Of a DNA stretch of 64,000 nt, positions 29,585 through 38,305 are shown one piece after another. The stretch is from Halococcus sediminicola (lineage in GTDB: Archaea; Halobacteriota; Halobacteria; Halobacteriales; Halococcaceae). The stretch covers positions 124,001 through 188,000 of the forward strand of contig NZ_BBMP01000006.1 in assembly GCF_000755245.1 (NCBI RefSeq). Direction: 5' to 3'. A program made the position numbers and the translations under genes. Position 1 is the stretch's first letter; each line of letters opens with the position of its first letter. The notes beneath the pieces were generated by a model. The model was given only the letters and a program-made list of their open reading frames with translations. It made no database searches and had not been told where the DNA came from.

Positions 29585-30567
29585 AACGACGCCTCCGGCG
29601 CTTCGCGTTCGCGCTGCTCGGCGTCGCGGCCTCCCTCGCGGCTCCCGCTTTCGTCGTCACCCGTGAGGGCGATGAACACCTCTTCGAGCGACGTGCGCGA
29701 GATGTCGATGTCGGTCACGGTGTGGCCCTGTCGGTCGAGCTGGCGGATGAGCCCCGGTGCGACCTCGCCGCCGGTGGGGGCTGTCGCCACGACCGCATCG
29801 TTCTCTATCTCGACCGACTCGACGCGCTCGACGTCGATTGCTGGAACTGTCGCCGGCGGTTCGCGCAGGCGGAGTCGAACCGTGTCGTTGCCCCGCGCCA
29901 TTAGCTCGTCCGGGCTGGCGACCGTCACTTTTCGGCCGTCGTCCATGATGGCGACCTCGTCGCACAACTGCTCCGCCTCCTCGATGTAGTGCGTGGTGAG
30001 AAGAATGGTCGTCCCCTCGTCGTTGAGGCCGGTGATGATCTCCCAGAGGTCGTGGCGGAGTTCGACGTCCACGCCGGCAGTCGGTTCGTCGAGAATCAGC
30101 AGGTCGGGGTCCGAGACGAGCGCGCGGGCGAGCATGAACCGGCGTTTCATGCCCCCGGAGAGCCAGTCGAACCGGGAGTCACGCTTGTCGTAGATGCCTA
30201 CCGTTTTGAGGGCGTCGTCGGCGCGCTCTGCGGCTTCGGCCTTCGAAATGCCGTGATAGCCCGCCTGATGGACCAGCACCTCGTGGACCGGGAAAAAGCG
30301 GTCGACGTTGAACTCCTGTGGGGCCAGCCCGATGGCCGAGCGCGCCTCCCGATAGTCGGACTCGACGTCGTGGCCGAATATTGCTGCCTCGCCGCCGGAT
30401 TTGCCGACCAACCCTACCAGAATGTTGATGAACGTCGTTTTGCCCGCACCGTTCGGCCCGAGCAGGCCGAAAAAGTCGCCTTGCTCGACGTCGAGCGAGA
30501 GCCCGTCGAGCGCCCGAACGTCGCCGTAGTCCTTCACCAGATCCGTCGTCGAGATTGCGAGCGACAC
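29581..30567 (-). CDS. ABC transporter ATP-binding protein (DrrA-like)
   Basis: A 328-residue ATPase. Walker A is GPNGAGKTT (residues 38-46), the signature is LSGGM (136-140) and Walker B is LLILDE (156-161) followed by PTAGVD. After the nucleotide-binding domain a C-terminal DUF4162-like region of about 90 residues contains the highly acidic tail. It powers the downstream permease. A TrmB-type regulator lies immediately upstream on the same strand and could control it. Confidence 0.9.
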   Translation of the reverse strand: MSLAISTTDLVKDYGDVRALDGLSLDVEQGDFFGLLGPNGAGKTTFINILVGLVGKSGGEAAIFGHDVESDYREARSAIGLAPQEFNVDRFFPVHEVLVHQAGYHGISKAEAAERADDALKTVGIYDKRDSRFDWLSGGMKRRFMLARALVSDPDLLILDEPTAGVDVELRHDLWEIITGLNDEGTTILLTTHYIEEAEQLCDEVAIMDDGRKVTVASPDELMARGNDTVRLRLREPPATVPAIDVERVESVEIENDAVVATAPTGGEVAPGLIRQLDRQGHTVTDIDISRTSLEEVFIALTGDDESGSREGGRDAEQREREAPEASL

Positions 30568-30622
30568 TACCGGAGAGAACGCCGGCGAGCGATTAAGCGT
30601 GTTGACTTCCCGTCGCGGCGGC

Positions 30623-31024
30623 TCAGCCCTCGACGGGCGTCGCTTGGCCCTCGACGTCGTACTTCTCGCGGAATTCGCCGATGAGTTGGCCCATCTTCGC
30701 GTACCAGTCGTTCAGCATTCGCTGCATCTCGTCGGCGACGACGTCGGGGTCGGTGGGGCGAAAGACGTGGTAGTAGCCACCCTGCTCGTAGTTGACCTGC
30801 TCCTTCTGGACGAACCCCGCCGTGAGCAGCCGTTGGAGCGACCGATAGACCGTCGAGCGCTCGCGGTCGACCTCGACGGCGATCTCGTCGACGGTCAATG
30901 CACTACTGCTGGCGACGACGACCGCGAAACACTCGCGGTCGAGATCGGTGAGACCGTGGAAACATTCGAGCAACCCCTCGCACTCCATGTCCGCACGGAG
31001 ATACTCGACCATTGCATCGGGCAT
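30623..31024 (-). CDS. TrmB/MarR-like winged-helix regulator
   Basis: A 133-residue DNA-binding protein. The winged helix is LTVDEIAVEVDRERSTVYRSLQRLLTAGFVQKEQ with a wing YEQGGYYHVFRPT, as in the TrmB N-terminal domain. The sugar-binding domain of full TrmB is absent. A tyrosine- and histidine-rich wing and an N-terminal cysteine (MECEGLLECFHGL) could sense a ligand or redox state. It diverges from the phosphate transporter at 31196 and precedes the ABC exporter, so it could regulate either. Confidence 0.8.
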   Translation of the reverse strand: MPDAMVEYLRADMECEGLLECFHGLTDLDRECFAVVVASSSALTVDEIAVEVDRERSTVYRSLQRLLTAGFVQKEQVNYEQGGYYHVFRPTDPDVVADEMQRMLNDWYAKMGQLIGEFREKYDVEGQATPVEG

Positions 31025-31195
31025 GGAGAACGTCGGTGAGCGACGACCAAAGGTGTTGTGTGTAGTGGACACGACTGCACACGACCCGTTCGGGGGCGGG
31101 TGTGTCACTCCACGACATCGCCGTGACCGTCGAATCTGTCGCGGGCACGGAAGCGAAACCCGTTTTTGTCGTGCCGTGCGAGGGCAGGACAGTTG

Positions 31196-32455
31196 ATGGT
31201 ATCCGTTTTGCTTGTCGTCGGCGTGTTGGTGGCGGTGTTCGTCGGCTACAACATCGGTGGCTCCTCGACCGGCGTCGCCTTCGGCCCGGCGGTGGGCAGT
31301 CGCATCACCGGCAAGACGCTTGCTGCCGTGCTGTTCACCGCGTTCGCACTGCTCGGCGGCTGGACGGTCGGGCGCGAGGTCGTCGAGACGATGGGCGGCG
31401 AGATCGTCCCCGCGAGCGAGTTCACCCTCGCCGCGAGCGTCGTCGTCCTCTTCTTTACGGGGCTCTCCCTGCTCATCTCGAACCTCTTTGGCGTCCCCGC
31501 TTCGACCTCGATGACCGCCGTCGGCGCGATCGCGGGACTCGGCGTCGTGACCGATTCGCTCAACGAAACCGTGATGTTCGGCATCGTCTCGGCGTGGATC
31601 GTCGCCCCGCTGGTCGCCTTCTGGTCCGGCGTCGTCATCGGTCGGTACATCTACCCGCACCTCAACGCACGCATCTCCTTCGGGCGCATCGAGGACGGGC
31701 TATTCGCGTTCGACCGGTCGGGCGTTCTCCCCCGGCCGATGCTCAAAGACGGCGCGACCGGCCGTGACGTCGTCGGCGCGGCGGTCGTGCTGTTGGTCGC
31801 CTGCTACAACGCCTTCTCGGCGGGCGCGTCGAACACCGCGAACGCGGTCGCACCATTAGTAGGAAGCAACGCCATCACCGTCGAGCAGGGCGTCCTCATC
31901 GCCGTCGGCGCGATGGCGCTCGGCGCGTTCACCATCGCCCGGCGCACGCTCGATACGGTCGGCGACGGCATCACCGACCTGCCGATTCTGGCGGCCATCC
32001 TCGTCTCGCTCGTCGGCGCGACCATCATCACCATCTTGTCGAATCTGGGCATCCCGGCGAGCCTCGCGGTGAGCATGACCTCCTGTATCATCGGGCTGGG
32101 TTGGGGCCGGTCGAGTCGGGCCGTGACGCTCGCCGACGCCGCCGGGTCGGCCATCGAGGGCGAGGGTCGACCCGACTTCTCGGTGGGCGCGCTCGCCGCC
32201 GAAGGAGGCGACGACAGTGGGCCACCGGCCGGTCCGACCGTCGGCGATCTCGCCACGGCCGAGACCGCCGCGGAACCGTCACCGACCGCCGCACCGAGCG
32301 GGAAAGTGCCGAAAATCGGCGAGGAGGAACCCGAGGAACTGCCGACCGACGATCTCTTCGACGCGGCGGCAACGGGTCGAATCGTCACGATGTGGCTGCT
32401 CACGCCGACGATCTCGGCCATCGGCTCGTATCTCGTCTTCTCGCTCTTCTTCTGA
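31196..32455 (+). CDS. pitA: inorganic phosphate transporter (PiT family)
   Basis: A 419-residue membrane protein with about ten helices and a hydrophilic, acidic cytoplasmic loop (about residues 320-395). The two inverted PiT repeats are visible: VGYNIGGSSTGVAFGPAVGSRI near the N-terminus and FSAGASNTANAVAPLVGS in the second half, the latter equivalent to the GANDxANA motif. It imports phosphate with a cation gradient. A T-rich box (cgtttttgtc, 31161-31170) lies about 28 nt before the ATG, indicating a leaderless transcript. A universal stress gene follows 54 nt downstream, a combination common in haloarchaeal transporter operons. Confidence 0.88.
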   Translation: MVSVLLVVGVLVAVFVGYNIGGSSTGVAFGPAVGSRITGKTLAAVLFTAFALLGGWTVGREVVETMGGEIVPASEFTLAASVVVLFFTGLSLLISNLFGVPASTSMTAVGAIAGLGVVTDSLNETVMFGIVSAWIVAPLVAFWSGVVIGRYIYPHLNARISFGRIEDGLFAFDRSGVLPRPMLKDGATGRDVVGAAVVLLVACYNAFSAGASNTANAVAPLVGSNAITVEQGVLIAVGAMALGAFTIARRTLDTVGDGITDLPILAAILVSLVGATIITILSNLGIPASLAVSMTSCIIGLGWGRSSRAVTLADAAGSAIEGEGRPDFSVGALAAEGGDDSGPPAGPTVGDLATAETAAEPSPTAAPSGKVPKIGEEEPEELPTDDLFDAAATGRIVTMWLLTPTISAIGSYLVFSLFF

Positions 32456-32509
32456 CGCGCTCGCGACGGGGTGGGGAAGACATTTAGCCACGGAGTGTCA
32501 ACATTTGAC

Positions 32510-32971
32510 ATGGGCGAGTCGCCAGACGACGCCGAGCGCGTACTCGTCCCGATGGAGGGCTCCGAGCGAGCCAAGCGGGCGTTCGAGCACGCGCTCGACC
32601 ACTCCGAGGGGGTGCTCGTCATGCTCACCGTCATCGACCCGTTCGACACCGACCCGACCTCGACGGGGTATCACTCGCCAACGGGGGTCCCCGGTATGCC
32701 GGGCTACACCGAGGAGTGGTACGCGGGCGCACGAAACGACGCCGAAGAACTCCACGACAGCGCCCGTGAACGGGCCGGCGACCGCCCCGTCGAGAGCGCG
32801 GTCGTCTTCGGCAAACCCACTCGGTGTATCGTCGAGTTCGCCGACGAGCACGGCATCGACCACATCGTCATCGGCAATCACGCCCGCAACGGCCGCTTCC
32901 GTGGCCTGCTCGGCAACACCGCGACGTCGGTCGTCCGGCACTCGCGCGTCCCCGTCACCGTCGTTCGTTAG
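32510..32971 (+). CDS. universal stress protein (UspA family)
   Basis: A 153-residue Usp-fold protein, MGESPDDAERVLVPMEGSERAKRAFEHA at the N-terminus and the nucleotide-binding loop GNHARNGRFRGLLGNTATSVVRH near the end (G-2x-G-9x-G-S/T type). It probably binds ATP. A TATA-like catttagcc (32481-32489) is about 26 nt before the ATG. It lies directly downstream of the PiT transporter and may modulate it. The last 4 nt overlap the convergent M20 deacetylase. Confidence 0.88.
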   Translation: MGESPDDAERVLVPMEGSERAKRAFEHALDHSEGVLVMLTVIDPFDTDPTSTGYHSPTGVPGMPGYTEEWYAGARNDAEELHDSARERAGDRPVESAVVFGKPTRCIVEFADEHGIDHIVIGNHARNGRFRGLLGNTATSVVRHSRVPVTVVR

Positions 32972-34239
32972 CCATTGCCGAGCAGCGACGCACAGCCGGC
33001 GGCGACGATACGCGCCACCTCGACGACCTCGTCGGTGTAGACGAACTCGCCGGCCCCGTGGATGTTCTCGCCGTCCGGCCCGACGATCACCGTGGGCAGT
33101 CCGGCCCGATGGCCGAAGTAGTTGAAGTCGCCGACGCTGGCGAAGTGCCCCGTGTCGGGTTCGTCACCGGAGACGTGCTCGACGCCCGCCGACAGCGCCG
33201 CGACGAGCGGGTCGTCGGGGTCGGTGACGTACGGTCCGTAGCGGACGTCCGGCCCGGGCGCGTCCCGGAATCCGACCTGTACTTCGGAATCGAGGGCGAG
33301 GTCATCGACGGCGCGCTCGGCGTCGGCGCGAACTTGGTCCTTCTCCTCGCCGATGACGACGTGGCGATCGACCAGCAGACGACAGGATTCGGGGACCGAA
33401 AGCGTCTCGCCGCCGCCGTCGATTTCGATCGGGCAGACCGAGCCGTCGCCGAGCCGTTCGTGCGTACCCACCTCGATGTCGGCGAGCGCATCGGCCAGCC
33501 GTCCCGCATCGACGACCGCGTTCGTTCCCTTGTGGGGCTGGGAGCCGTGGGCGGCTTTTCCTGTGACTCCGATGTCGTAGAGGAATCGCCCGCGCGCGCC
33601 GAGCAGCAGAGCGGGATTTTCGATGTCCTCTTGGGCGAGAATCGGACCCGGTTCGGTGACGATGACCCCATCGCAGTCGTCGGTCACTCCATCGCGAATG
33701 AGCTGGTTCGCCCCCAGCCCGTAGGGACCCTCCTCGTCGACGACGGCGCTGAAAACGACGTCGCCGGCGAGGTCGGTCTCGGCGAGTGCTTCGAACGCGA
33801 CCATGACGGCCGCGAGACCGCCCTTCATGTCGCAGGCCCCCTGCCCGTAGAGTCGTCCATTTTCGATGCGCCCCGAGAGCGGGTCCTCTTCCCACGCCTC
33901 GACCAGCTGGACGGTGTCCATGTGGGCGTTCAACAACAGGGTGGGAGCCTCGGGGTCAGTTCCCGAAAGCCGGGCGAGCACGTTGTTGCCCTCGAAGCCC
34001 GTTAACTCCGACTCGCTCACCGGATGATACTCGGGGTCGAGTCCACGCTCGTCGAGCCAGTCGTACACGAACTCGGTGATTTCTTCTTCCTCGAAGTACG
34101 GGCTCTCGATGCGCACGAGGTCCTGGAGGAGCGAAATCGTTTCGTCGTGGTCGATTTCCTCGGCAATGTTCTCGATTGCATCCGTGTTCGCGGCGTCGGC
34201 GGTCGTGCTGTCGGCCGTTTGGGATGATGAATCAGTCAT
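32968..34239 (-). CDS. M20 family deacetylase (ArgE/DapE-like)
   Basis: A 423-residue two-zinc amidohydrolase. Ligands are visible in LNAHMDTVQ, GACDMKGGLAAVMV, AVVDEEGPYG (catalytic Glu pair) and, at the C-terminus, GENIHGAGEFV. Family members remove acetyl or succinyl groups from amino acids. A Ser/Thr-rich N-terminal extension of about 25 residues is present. The start at 34239 overlaps the upstream APC permease by 8 nt, so it hydrolyses something imported by that permease, probably an N-acylated amino acid. It is also a candidate for the N-acetyl-diaminobutyrate deacetylase step missing from the ectoine module further downstream, but nothing in the sequence proves that. Confidence 0.82.
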   Translation of the reverse strand: MTDSSSQTADSTTADAANTDAIENIAEEIDHDETISLLQDLVRIESPYFEEEEITEFVYDWLDERGLDPEYHPVSESELTGFEGNNVLARLSGTDPEAPTLLLNAHMDTVQLVEAWEEDPLSGRIENGRLYGQGACDMKGGLAAVMVAFEALAETDLAGDVVFSAVVDEEGPYGLGANQLIRDGVTDDCDGVIVTEPGPILAQEDIENPALLLGARGRFLYDIGVTGKAAHGSQPHKGTNAVVDAGRLADALADIEVGTHERLGDGSVCPIEIDGGGETLSVPESCRLLVDRHVVIGEEKDQVRADAERAVDDLALDSEVQVGFRDAPGPDVRYGPYVTDPDDPLVAALSAGVEHVSGDEPDTGHFASVGDFNYFGHRAGLPTVIVGPDGENIHGAGEFVYTDEVVEVARIVAAGCASLLGNG

Positions 34240-35650
34240 CGGCGGACGCCTCCTGGATGTCTGGGTCGTACTCGGTCGAGGGCACGCCGGGAAGGGTATC
34301 GAGAATCGCTTCCACGTCGGTGCCGGCCTGCTGGCCTCGATACCAGTAGATACCGAAGACGGCGATGCCGACGAGTATCCACGGCACGTAGATGACGAGC
34401 GAGCCCTGATAGGCCTGCGTGAGCAGCGCGAACGCGCCGAGCGCGCCGACCGCCCCCGTGAGATAGAGCCATCCACCCAGATCGAAGCCAGCCTGTTCGA
34501 TGAGTTCCGGGCGAGCGGCGCGGGCGTACAGCAGCGTCACCGAGACGGCGAAGTAGGCGATGAGATAGCTGAACGTGGCGATCTTGATGGCTTGGTCGAG
34601 ACCGGCAGTGAAGAAGGTGAGCGCCGAGGAGACCGCGTAGAGGGTGAGCAACGACCAGTGTGGTGAGCCGAAGCGGTCGCTGACGGCCGAGAACCAGCGC
34701 GGGAAGACGCCGTCCCACGACCACGAGTACGGCATCTTGATGCCGGCGGCCATCACCGCGTTCACGCTGGAGGCCGTGGCGAGCAGGCCGCCGATGGCGA
34801 CGATGGCCGCCCCGTTCGCCCCGAGAAAGGTCTCGGCGGCGTCGGCGAGCGGTCGTGCCGAGTCGGCGAGCACGGTGTAATCGGCCACGACACCGTAGAT
34901 GACCGCCGCCGTCCACATATACAATATTGTGAGGATCAGCGTCCCGCCGACCATCGCGAGGGGGAGGTTTCTGGACGGGTTCTTGACCTCCGCACCCATC
35001 TGGCCCGCGACCGCGATGCCGATGTAAGCGTAAAAGAGGGGGACGGCGGCGGCGAAGAAGCCGTCGAAGCCGCCGGTGAAGAAGGGCTGGTAGTTCGCGG
35101 TTTCGATGGTGCCCGTCCCCGGAATCACGAGCACGAGGATGGCGACGACGAGCAGGCCGAAGATGACGTTCTGGACGAGGCTGTACCCCCGAGAACCGAC
35201 GAGATTCACCAGAAAGAGCACGGTGAGCAGGCCAAAGCCGACCAAGGCGACCTCGCTCTGGCCGGCTATGAGGTCCGGGAAGAAGACTTGGAGATAGCTG
35301 CCGAAGCCGATGGCGAGGACGGCGTCGGCGGCCATATAGCCGAGCCACTTCGACCACGTGACCAGAAAGCCCGGCAGGCGCGTGTTGAACGTCCGCGAGA
35401 CGTACGCATAGGAGCCGGCCGCGCCCGGAAACACCGTCGCCATCCAACTGTAGTTGATGGCGATGGCGGTCGCCAGTGCCCCCGCCACGGCGACCACGAG
35501 GATGACGCTCGGACCAGTGGTGGAACTCGCAGTGCCGAGCGTGACGAACAGCCCGGCCCCGAGCGTGCCGGCGACGACGGTGCTCATCGCCCCGAGCGGG
35601 CCGATGTTCCGCGCGAGACTTCGGTCGTCGTTTCGCTCCGCGTTCGACAT
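34232..35650 (-). CDS. APC family amino acid permease
   Basis: A 472-residue transporter with about 12 hydrophobic helices, starting MSNAERNDDRSLARNIGPLGAMSTVVAGTLGAGLFVTLG. The N-terminal G-x-G-L-F segment and the second-helix motif (AAGSYAYVSRTF) are those of the amino acid-polyamine-organocation superfamily. It overlaps the downstream M20 deacetylase by 8 nt and lies 51 nt after an HTH regulator, making a likely three-gene operon for uptake and deacylation of an amino acid derivative. Confidence 0.88.
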   Translation of the reverse strand: MSNAERNDDRSLARNIGPLGAMSTVVAGTLGAGLFVTLGTASSTTGPSVILVVAVAGALATAIAINYSWMATVFPGAAGSYAYVSRTFNTRLPGFLVTWSKWLGYMAADAVLAIGFGSYLQVFFPDLIAGQSEVALVGFGLLTVLFLVNLVGSRGYSLVQNVIFGLLVVAILVLVIPGTGTIETANYQPFFTGGFDGFFAAAVPLFYAYIGIAVAGQMGAEVKNPSRNLPLAMVGGTLILTILYMWTAAVIYGVVADYTVLADSARPLADAAETFLGANGAAIVAIGGLLATASSVNAVMAAGIKMPYSWSWDGVFPRWFSAVSDRFGSPHWSLLTLYAVSSALTFFTAGLDQAIKIATFSYLIAYFAVSVTLLYARAARPELIEQAGFDLGGWLYLTGAVGALGAFALLTQAYQGSLVIYVPWILVGIAVFGIYWYRGQQAGTDVEAILDTLPGVPSTEYDPDIQEASADD

Positions 35651-35701
35651 GGCTGGGCATTGCCGTGTAATGGCATAGCAGTCGTCCCTAGCATGGACGG
35701 G

Positions 35702-36388
35702 TCAACGACCGAGCAGTTTCGCCTCGGCCGTCCGGAGATGCTCCAACAGAGTGGCCTTCGAGACGTCGAGTTCGTCGGCGAGGTCCGTGGCGCTCGCCTC
35801 GCGCGGCCAGCAGTAGTAGTTCCGCCGGCGGGCGAGGTCGAAGACCTCGCGCTGGCGTTCCGAGAGGTCGCTAGTGGGTAAAACGCCGCTCGCGCTGTAG
35901 GCGGCAGTGACGTTCTCGATGCGAACCTCCGCATGCATCTCCTCGCGGACCGCCTCGACGCGCTCGCCGACCGCCTCGCGGCTCGCGTCGACGAGCACCG
36001 TCCAGCACTCCCGGCCGTCGGCCATCCGCACCGGCTCGTCGGGGATGAACCCGCGCGAGACGAGCGCGTCGTTGATGGAGTTCTCGTGTTCGTAGCGCAC
36101 CACGATGGCCCGGCTCGCGCTGCCGGGGACGGGCGTCTCGGTCGGCCGCGCGCTCGCCTCCCAGACCGATTCCGTGAGCGGCGAGGCGCGCGCCGCGTCG
36201 ATCAGTTCCTCGACCGCGGCAGTGGTCTCGCCGTAGACGGTGAACCGGCCGGTCGCCAGCCCGTCGATCGCGTAGACGCCGTGACCGAGCAGTCCGCCGG
36301 CCAGCCTCTCGGTGACTGCGAGCGTCCAGCAGTCGGGATGCCAGATGTCGAGGGTCACTCGCAACCCCGTCGAGCGCGAGGCGTTCAT
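35702..36388 (-). CDS. bat-type HTH transcriptional regulator
   Basis: A 228-residue protein of the haloarchaeal bacterio-opsin-activator type. The N-terminal half is a sensor-like alpha/beta region, and the C-terminal HTH_10 domain is LSERQREVFDLARRRNYYCWPREASATDLADELDVSKATLLEHLRTAEAKLL. The start at 36388 follows a stretch open upstream that has no conserved content. It precedes the APC permease and M20 deacetylase on the same strand and is likely their regulator. Confidence 0.85.
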   Translation of the reverse strand: MNASRSTGLRVTLDIWHPDCWTLAVTERLAGGLLGHGVYAIDGLATGRFTVYGETTAAVEELIDAARASPLTESVWEASARPTETPVPGSASRAIVVRYEHENSINDALVSRGFIPDEPVRMADGRECWTVLVDASREAVGERVEAVREEMHAEVRIENVTAAYSASGVLPTSDLSERQREVFDLARRRNYYCWPREASATDLADELDVSKATLLEHLRTAEAKLLGR

Positions 36389-36480
36389 CCGCGCTAGTCG
36401 ACGACACGCCCGCAAAAGCCGTTCGCCGCGAGCGGTGCGAAGAGTTATGTTGGTTGAAAATAATGTGTGCAATGATTACT

Positions 36481-37206
36481 ATGGACATCGACATCGAGAC
36501 GCTCCTGCGCTACCCTCTCCAGTCCGACGAGTGGGTGACGACCGTGCTCGTCGGCGGCATCGCGCTGTTGCTTTCGTTCCTGTTCGTCCCGCTGTTCATC
36601 GTCGCTGGCTACGGGGTGCGGGCGCTCCGAGCGGGCATGGACCGCGCCGCCGAGCCACCGGTCTTCGACGACTGGGGCAGCCTATTGACCGAGGGGTTCA
36701 TCGCCAGCGTCATCGGGTTCGTCTATCAATTGATTCCGACAGCGGTATTCTTCGTCGTCGTCGGCGGATCGGTCGCCGCGCTGGCGACCGGTTCGGACGT
36801 CGGGGCCGGCCTCGGTATCTTCGGCTTCTTCGGCGGGCTGTTCGTCTGGTGGCTGCTCGCCATCGTCTTCGGCTACGTGGGCGTCGCCGGCGTCGCGAAC
36901 TACGCCCGGGAGGGCCGCTTCGGCGCGGGGTTCGATATGGATACCATCTCCGGGGTCGTCACCTCGCGTGCGTATCTGGTCGCGTGGGCGTACGTCGTTC
37001 TCCTGAACGTCGCCGTGGGTGTCGTCGTCGCGGCGCTCAACATCGTGCCGATACTCGGCGGCATCGTCGGCGTGTTCGTTGGCTTCTACGCGCTCGTCGT
37101 CGCGGCGTGGCTGCTCGGCGACGGGTTCGCCACGGCCACGACGGGGGGACCGCGAACCACACAGGTCGAGGGCTCGCCCACCGGCGTCGGCCGCTCGGAA
37201 CCGTGA
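36481..37206 (+). CDS. DUF4013 family membrane protein
   Basis: A 241-residue membrane protein with about six hydrophobic segments, beginning MDIDIETLLRYPLQSDEWVTTVLVGGIALLL. The GYGVRALRAGMDRAAEPPVFDDWGSLLTEG segment is the hallmark of archaeal DUF4013 proteins, of unknown function. A TATA-like ttgaaaataat lies about 25 nt before the ATG at 36481, favouring this start over the ATG codons at 36454, 36463 or 36472. It diverges from the HTH regulator. Confidence 0.85.
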   Translation: MDIDIETLLRYPLQSDEWVTTVLVGGIALLLSFLFVPLFIVAGYGVRALRAGMDRAAEPPVFDDWGSLLTEGFIASVIGFVYQLIPTAVFFVVVGGSVAALATGSDVGAGLGIFGFFGGLFVWWLLAIVFGYVGVAGVANYAREGRFGAGFDMDTISGVVTSRAYLVAWAYVVLLNVAVGVVVAALNIVPILGGIVGVFVGFYALVVAAWLLGDGFATATTGGPRTTQVEGSPTGVGRSEP

Positions 37207-37601
37207 TCACAGCTATCGGACTGGCGACCTGTAACGTGGATTATGGCGATCGCATGAGTGATCTATCATGTCCATGCGGTGAATCGGATCGCTGACCCGG
37301 TTCGTGAGGCATCCGGCACAATCGATCGGGATTCGCCCGTAATTCATCCCGTTCCCGTTCGCACAAATGTGGCCGTGAGGCTGAAATTCGGTATTATTTA
37401 TTAAAACTGTGAACAACGACCAGTCTTATCCGTGTCGAGCGTCGAGAGCCCTCACGACGGTGACAAAACACGGCGGTGGTTGGGGATGAAACATGATACA
37501 CGTCGACACGGCGACGAAGCATCGTGCATTCGACCGATTCCGAGCCAGCCCGGAGTGCCGCCCCGCGGGTTCGTGGGGCGGACGGGACACCGCGCCGGTC
37601 G
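37207..37601. other. intergenic region with a promoter
   Basis: A 395-bp gap. It contains a strong AT-rich box ggtattatttattaaaac (about 37390-37407) that probably starts a plus-strand transcript near 37425, giving the downstream HTH gene a leader of about 175 nt. Small ORFs inside the gap (for example on the minus strand, 37213-37416) show no conserved character. I see no RNA gene. Confidence 0.4.
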
Positions 37602-38255
37602 ATGAGTCTGGTCGCCGAGTACACGGTCGATCTGCCGGCGTACGCAGCCATCCTGACGGACCTTCCCGGGATGCGACTCGTGGTCGAGGGGATGACCGCG
37701 TGCGGTCCCGAGACGGTGTCGGTGACGGTCTGGGCCGAAGGGGATGAGTTCGCGGCGCTCGAAGCCGGGTTCGGCCGAACAGCACTGATCGACGAGCTGC
37801 GTGAATTGAGCGACCGCATCGACGGGCGGAAGCTGTATCAGTTCCGACTGCCGGCCGCGGCGACGACGTACTGGGCGTGGACGGGTCTCGGCGGCGTGTT
37901 GCTCGACTGTACGCTCAGCCATTCCGGCATGTGGATGCGAATGCGCTGTCCGGATCGGGACGCGCTCGCCGCCTACCACGACCACTGCGAGACACGGGAC
38001 TGTTCGTTCGAACTCAGCGGGCTGAAGGAGACCGACGGTTCGCCCACGAACGCCCACGGCATGCTCACCGCGCCGCAAGCCGAACTGCTCATGGCGGCCG
38101 TCGAGAGGGGGTATTTCGACGTTCCGCGCCGCGTCACGATGGGCGACCTCGCGGCGGAGTTCGACATCTCGAACCAAGCGGCCTCCGAACGGCTGCGCCG
38201 CGGCCTCTCGAACACCTTCCGGAACGGCGTCCTCGACGACCCGAACGTGCGCTGA
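37602..38255 (+). CDS. bat-type HTH transcriptional regulator
   Basis: A 217-residue regulator. The N-terminal part (MSLVAEYTVDLPAYAAILTDLPGMRLVVEGM) is a typical haloarchaeal sensor module; the C-terminal HTH_10 is LTAPQAELLMAAVERGYFDVPRRVTMGDLAAEFDISNQAASERLRRG. The ATG at 37602 is chosen because homologous regulators start at this M-S-x-x-x-E-x-x-V motif; a GTG 26 codons upstream gives a longer, poorly conserved N-terminus. It converges with the BCCT transporter and may regulate the neighbouring solute genes. Confidence 0.85.
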   Translation: MSLVAEYTVDLPAYAAILTDLPGMRLVVEGMTACGPETVSVTVWAEGDEFAALEAGFGRTALIDELRELSDRIDGRKLYQFRLPAAATTYWAWTGLGGVLLDCTLSHSGMWMRMRCPDRDALAAYHDHCETRDCSFELSGLKETDGSPTNAHGMLTAPQAELLMAAVERGYFDVPRRVTMGDLAAEFDISNQAASERLRRGLSNTFRNGVLDDPNVR

Positions 38256-38305
38256 GTCGGTCGCCGGCACGAACGGCCGTATCGACGGTGACGGCGACTT
38301 CGCCC

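Noticed and set aside
37213-37416. 67-codon minus-strand ORF with Cys and His residues
   Set aside because: It looked like a possible small zinc protein, but the spacing of Cys and His is irregular and it sits on the promoter of the HTH gene.
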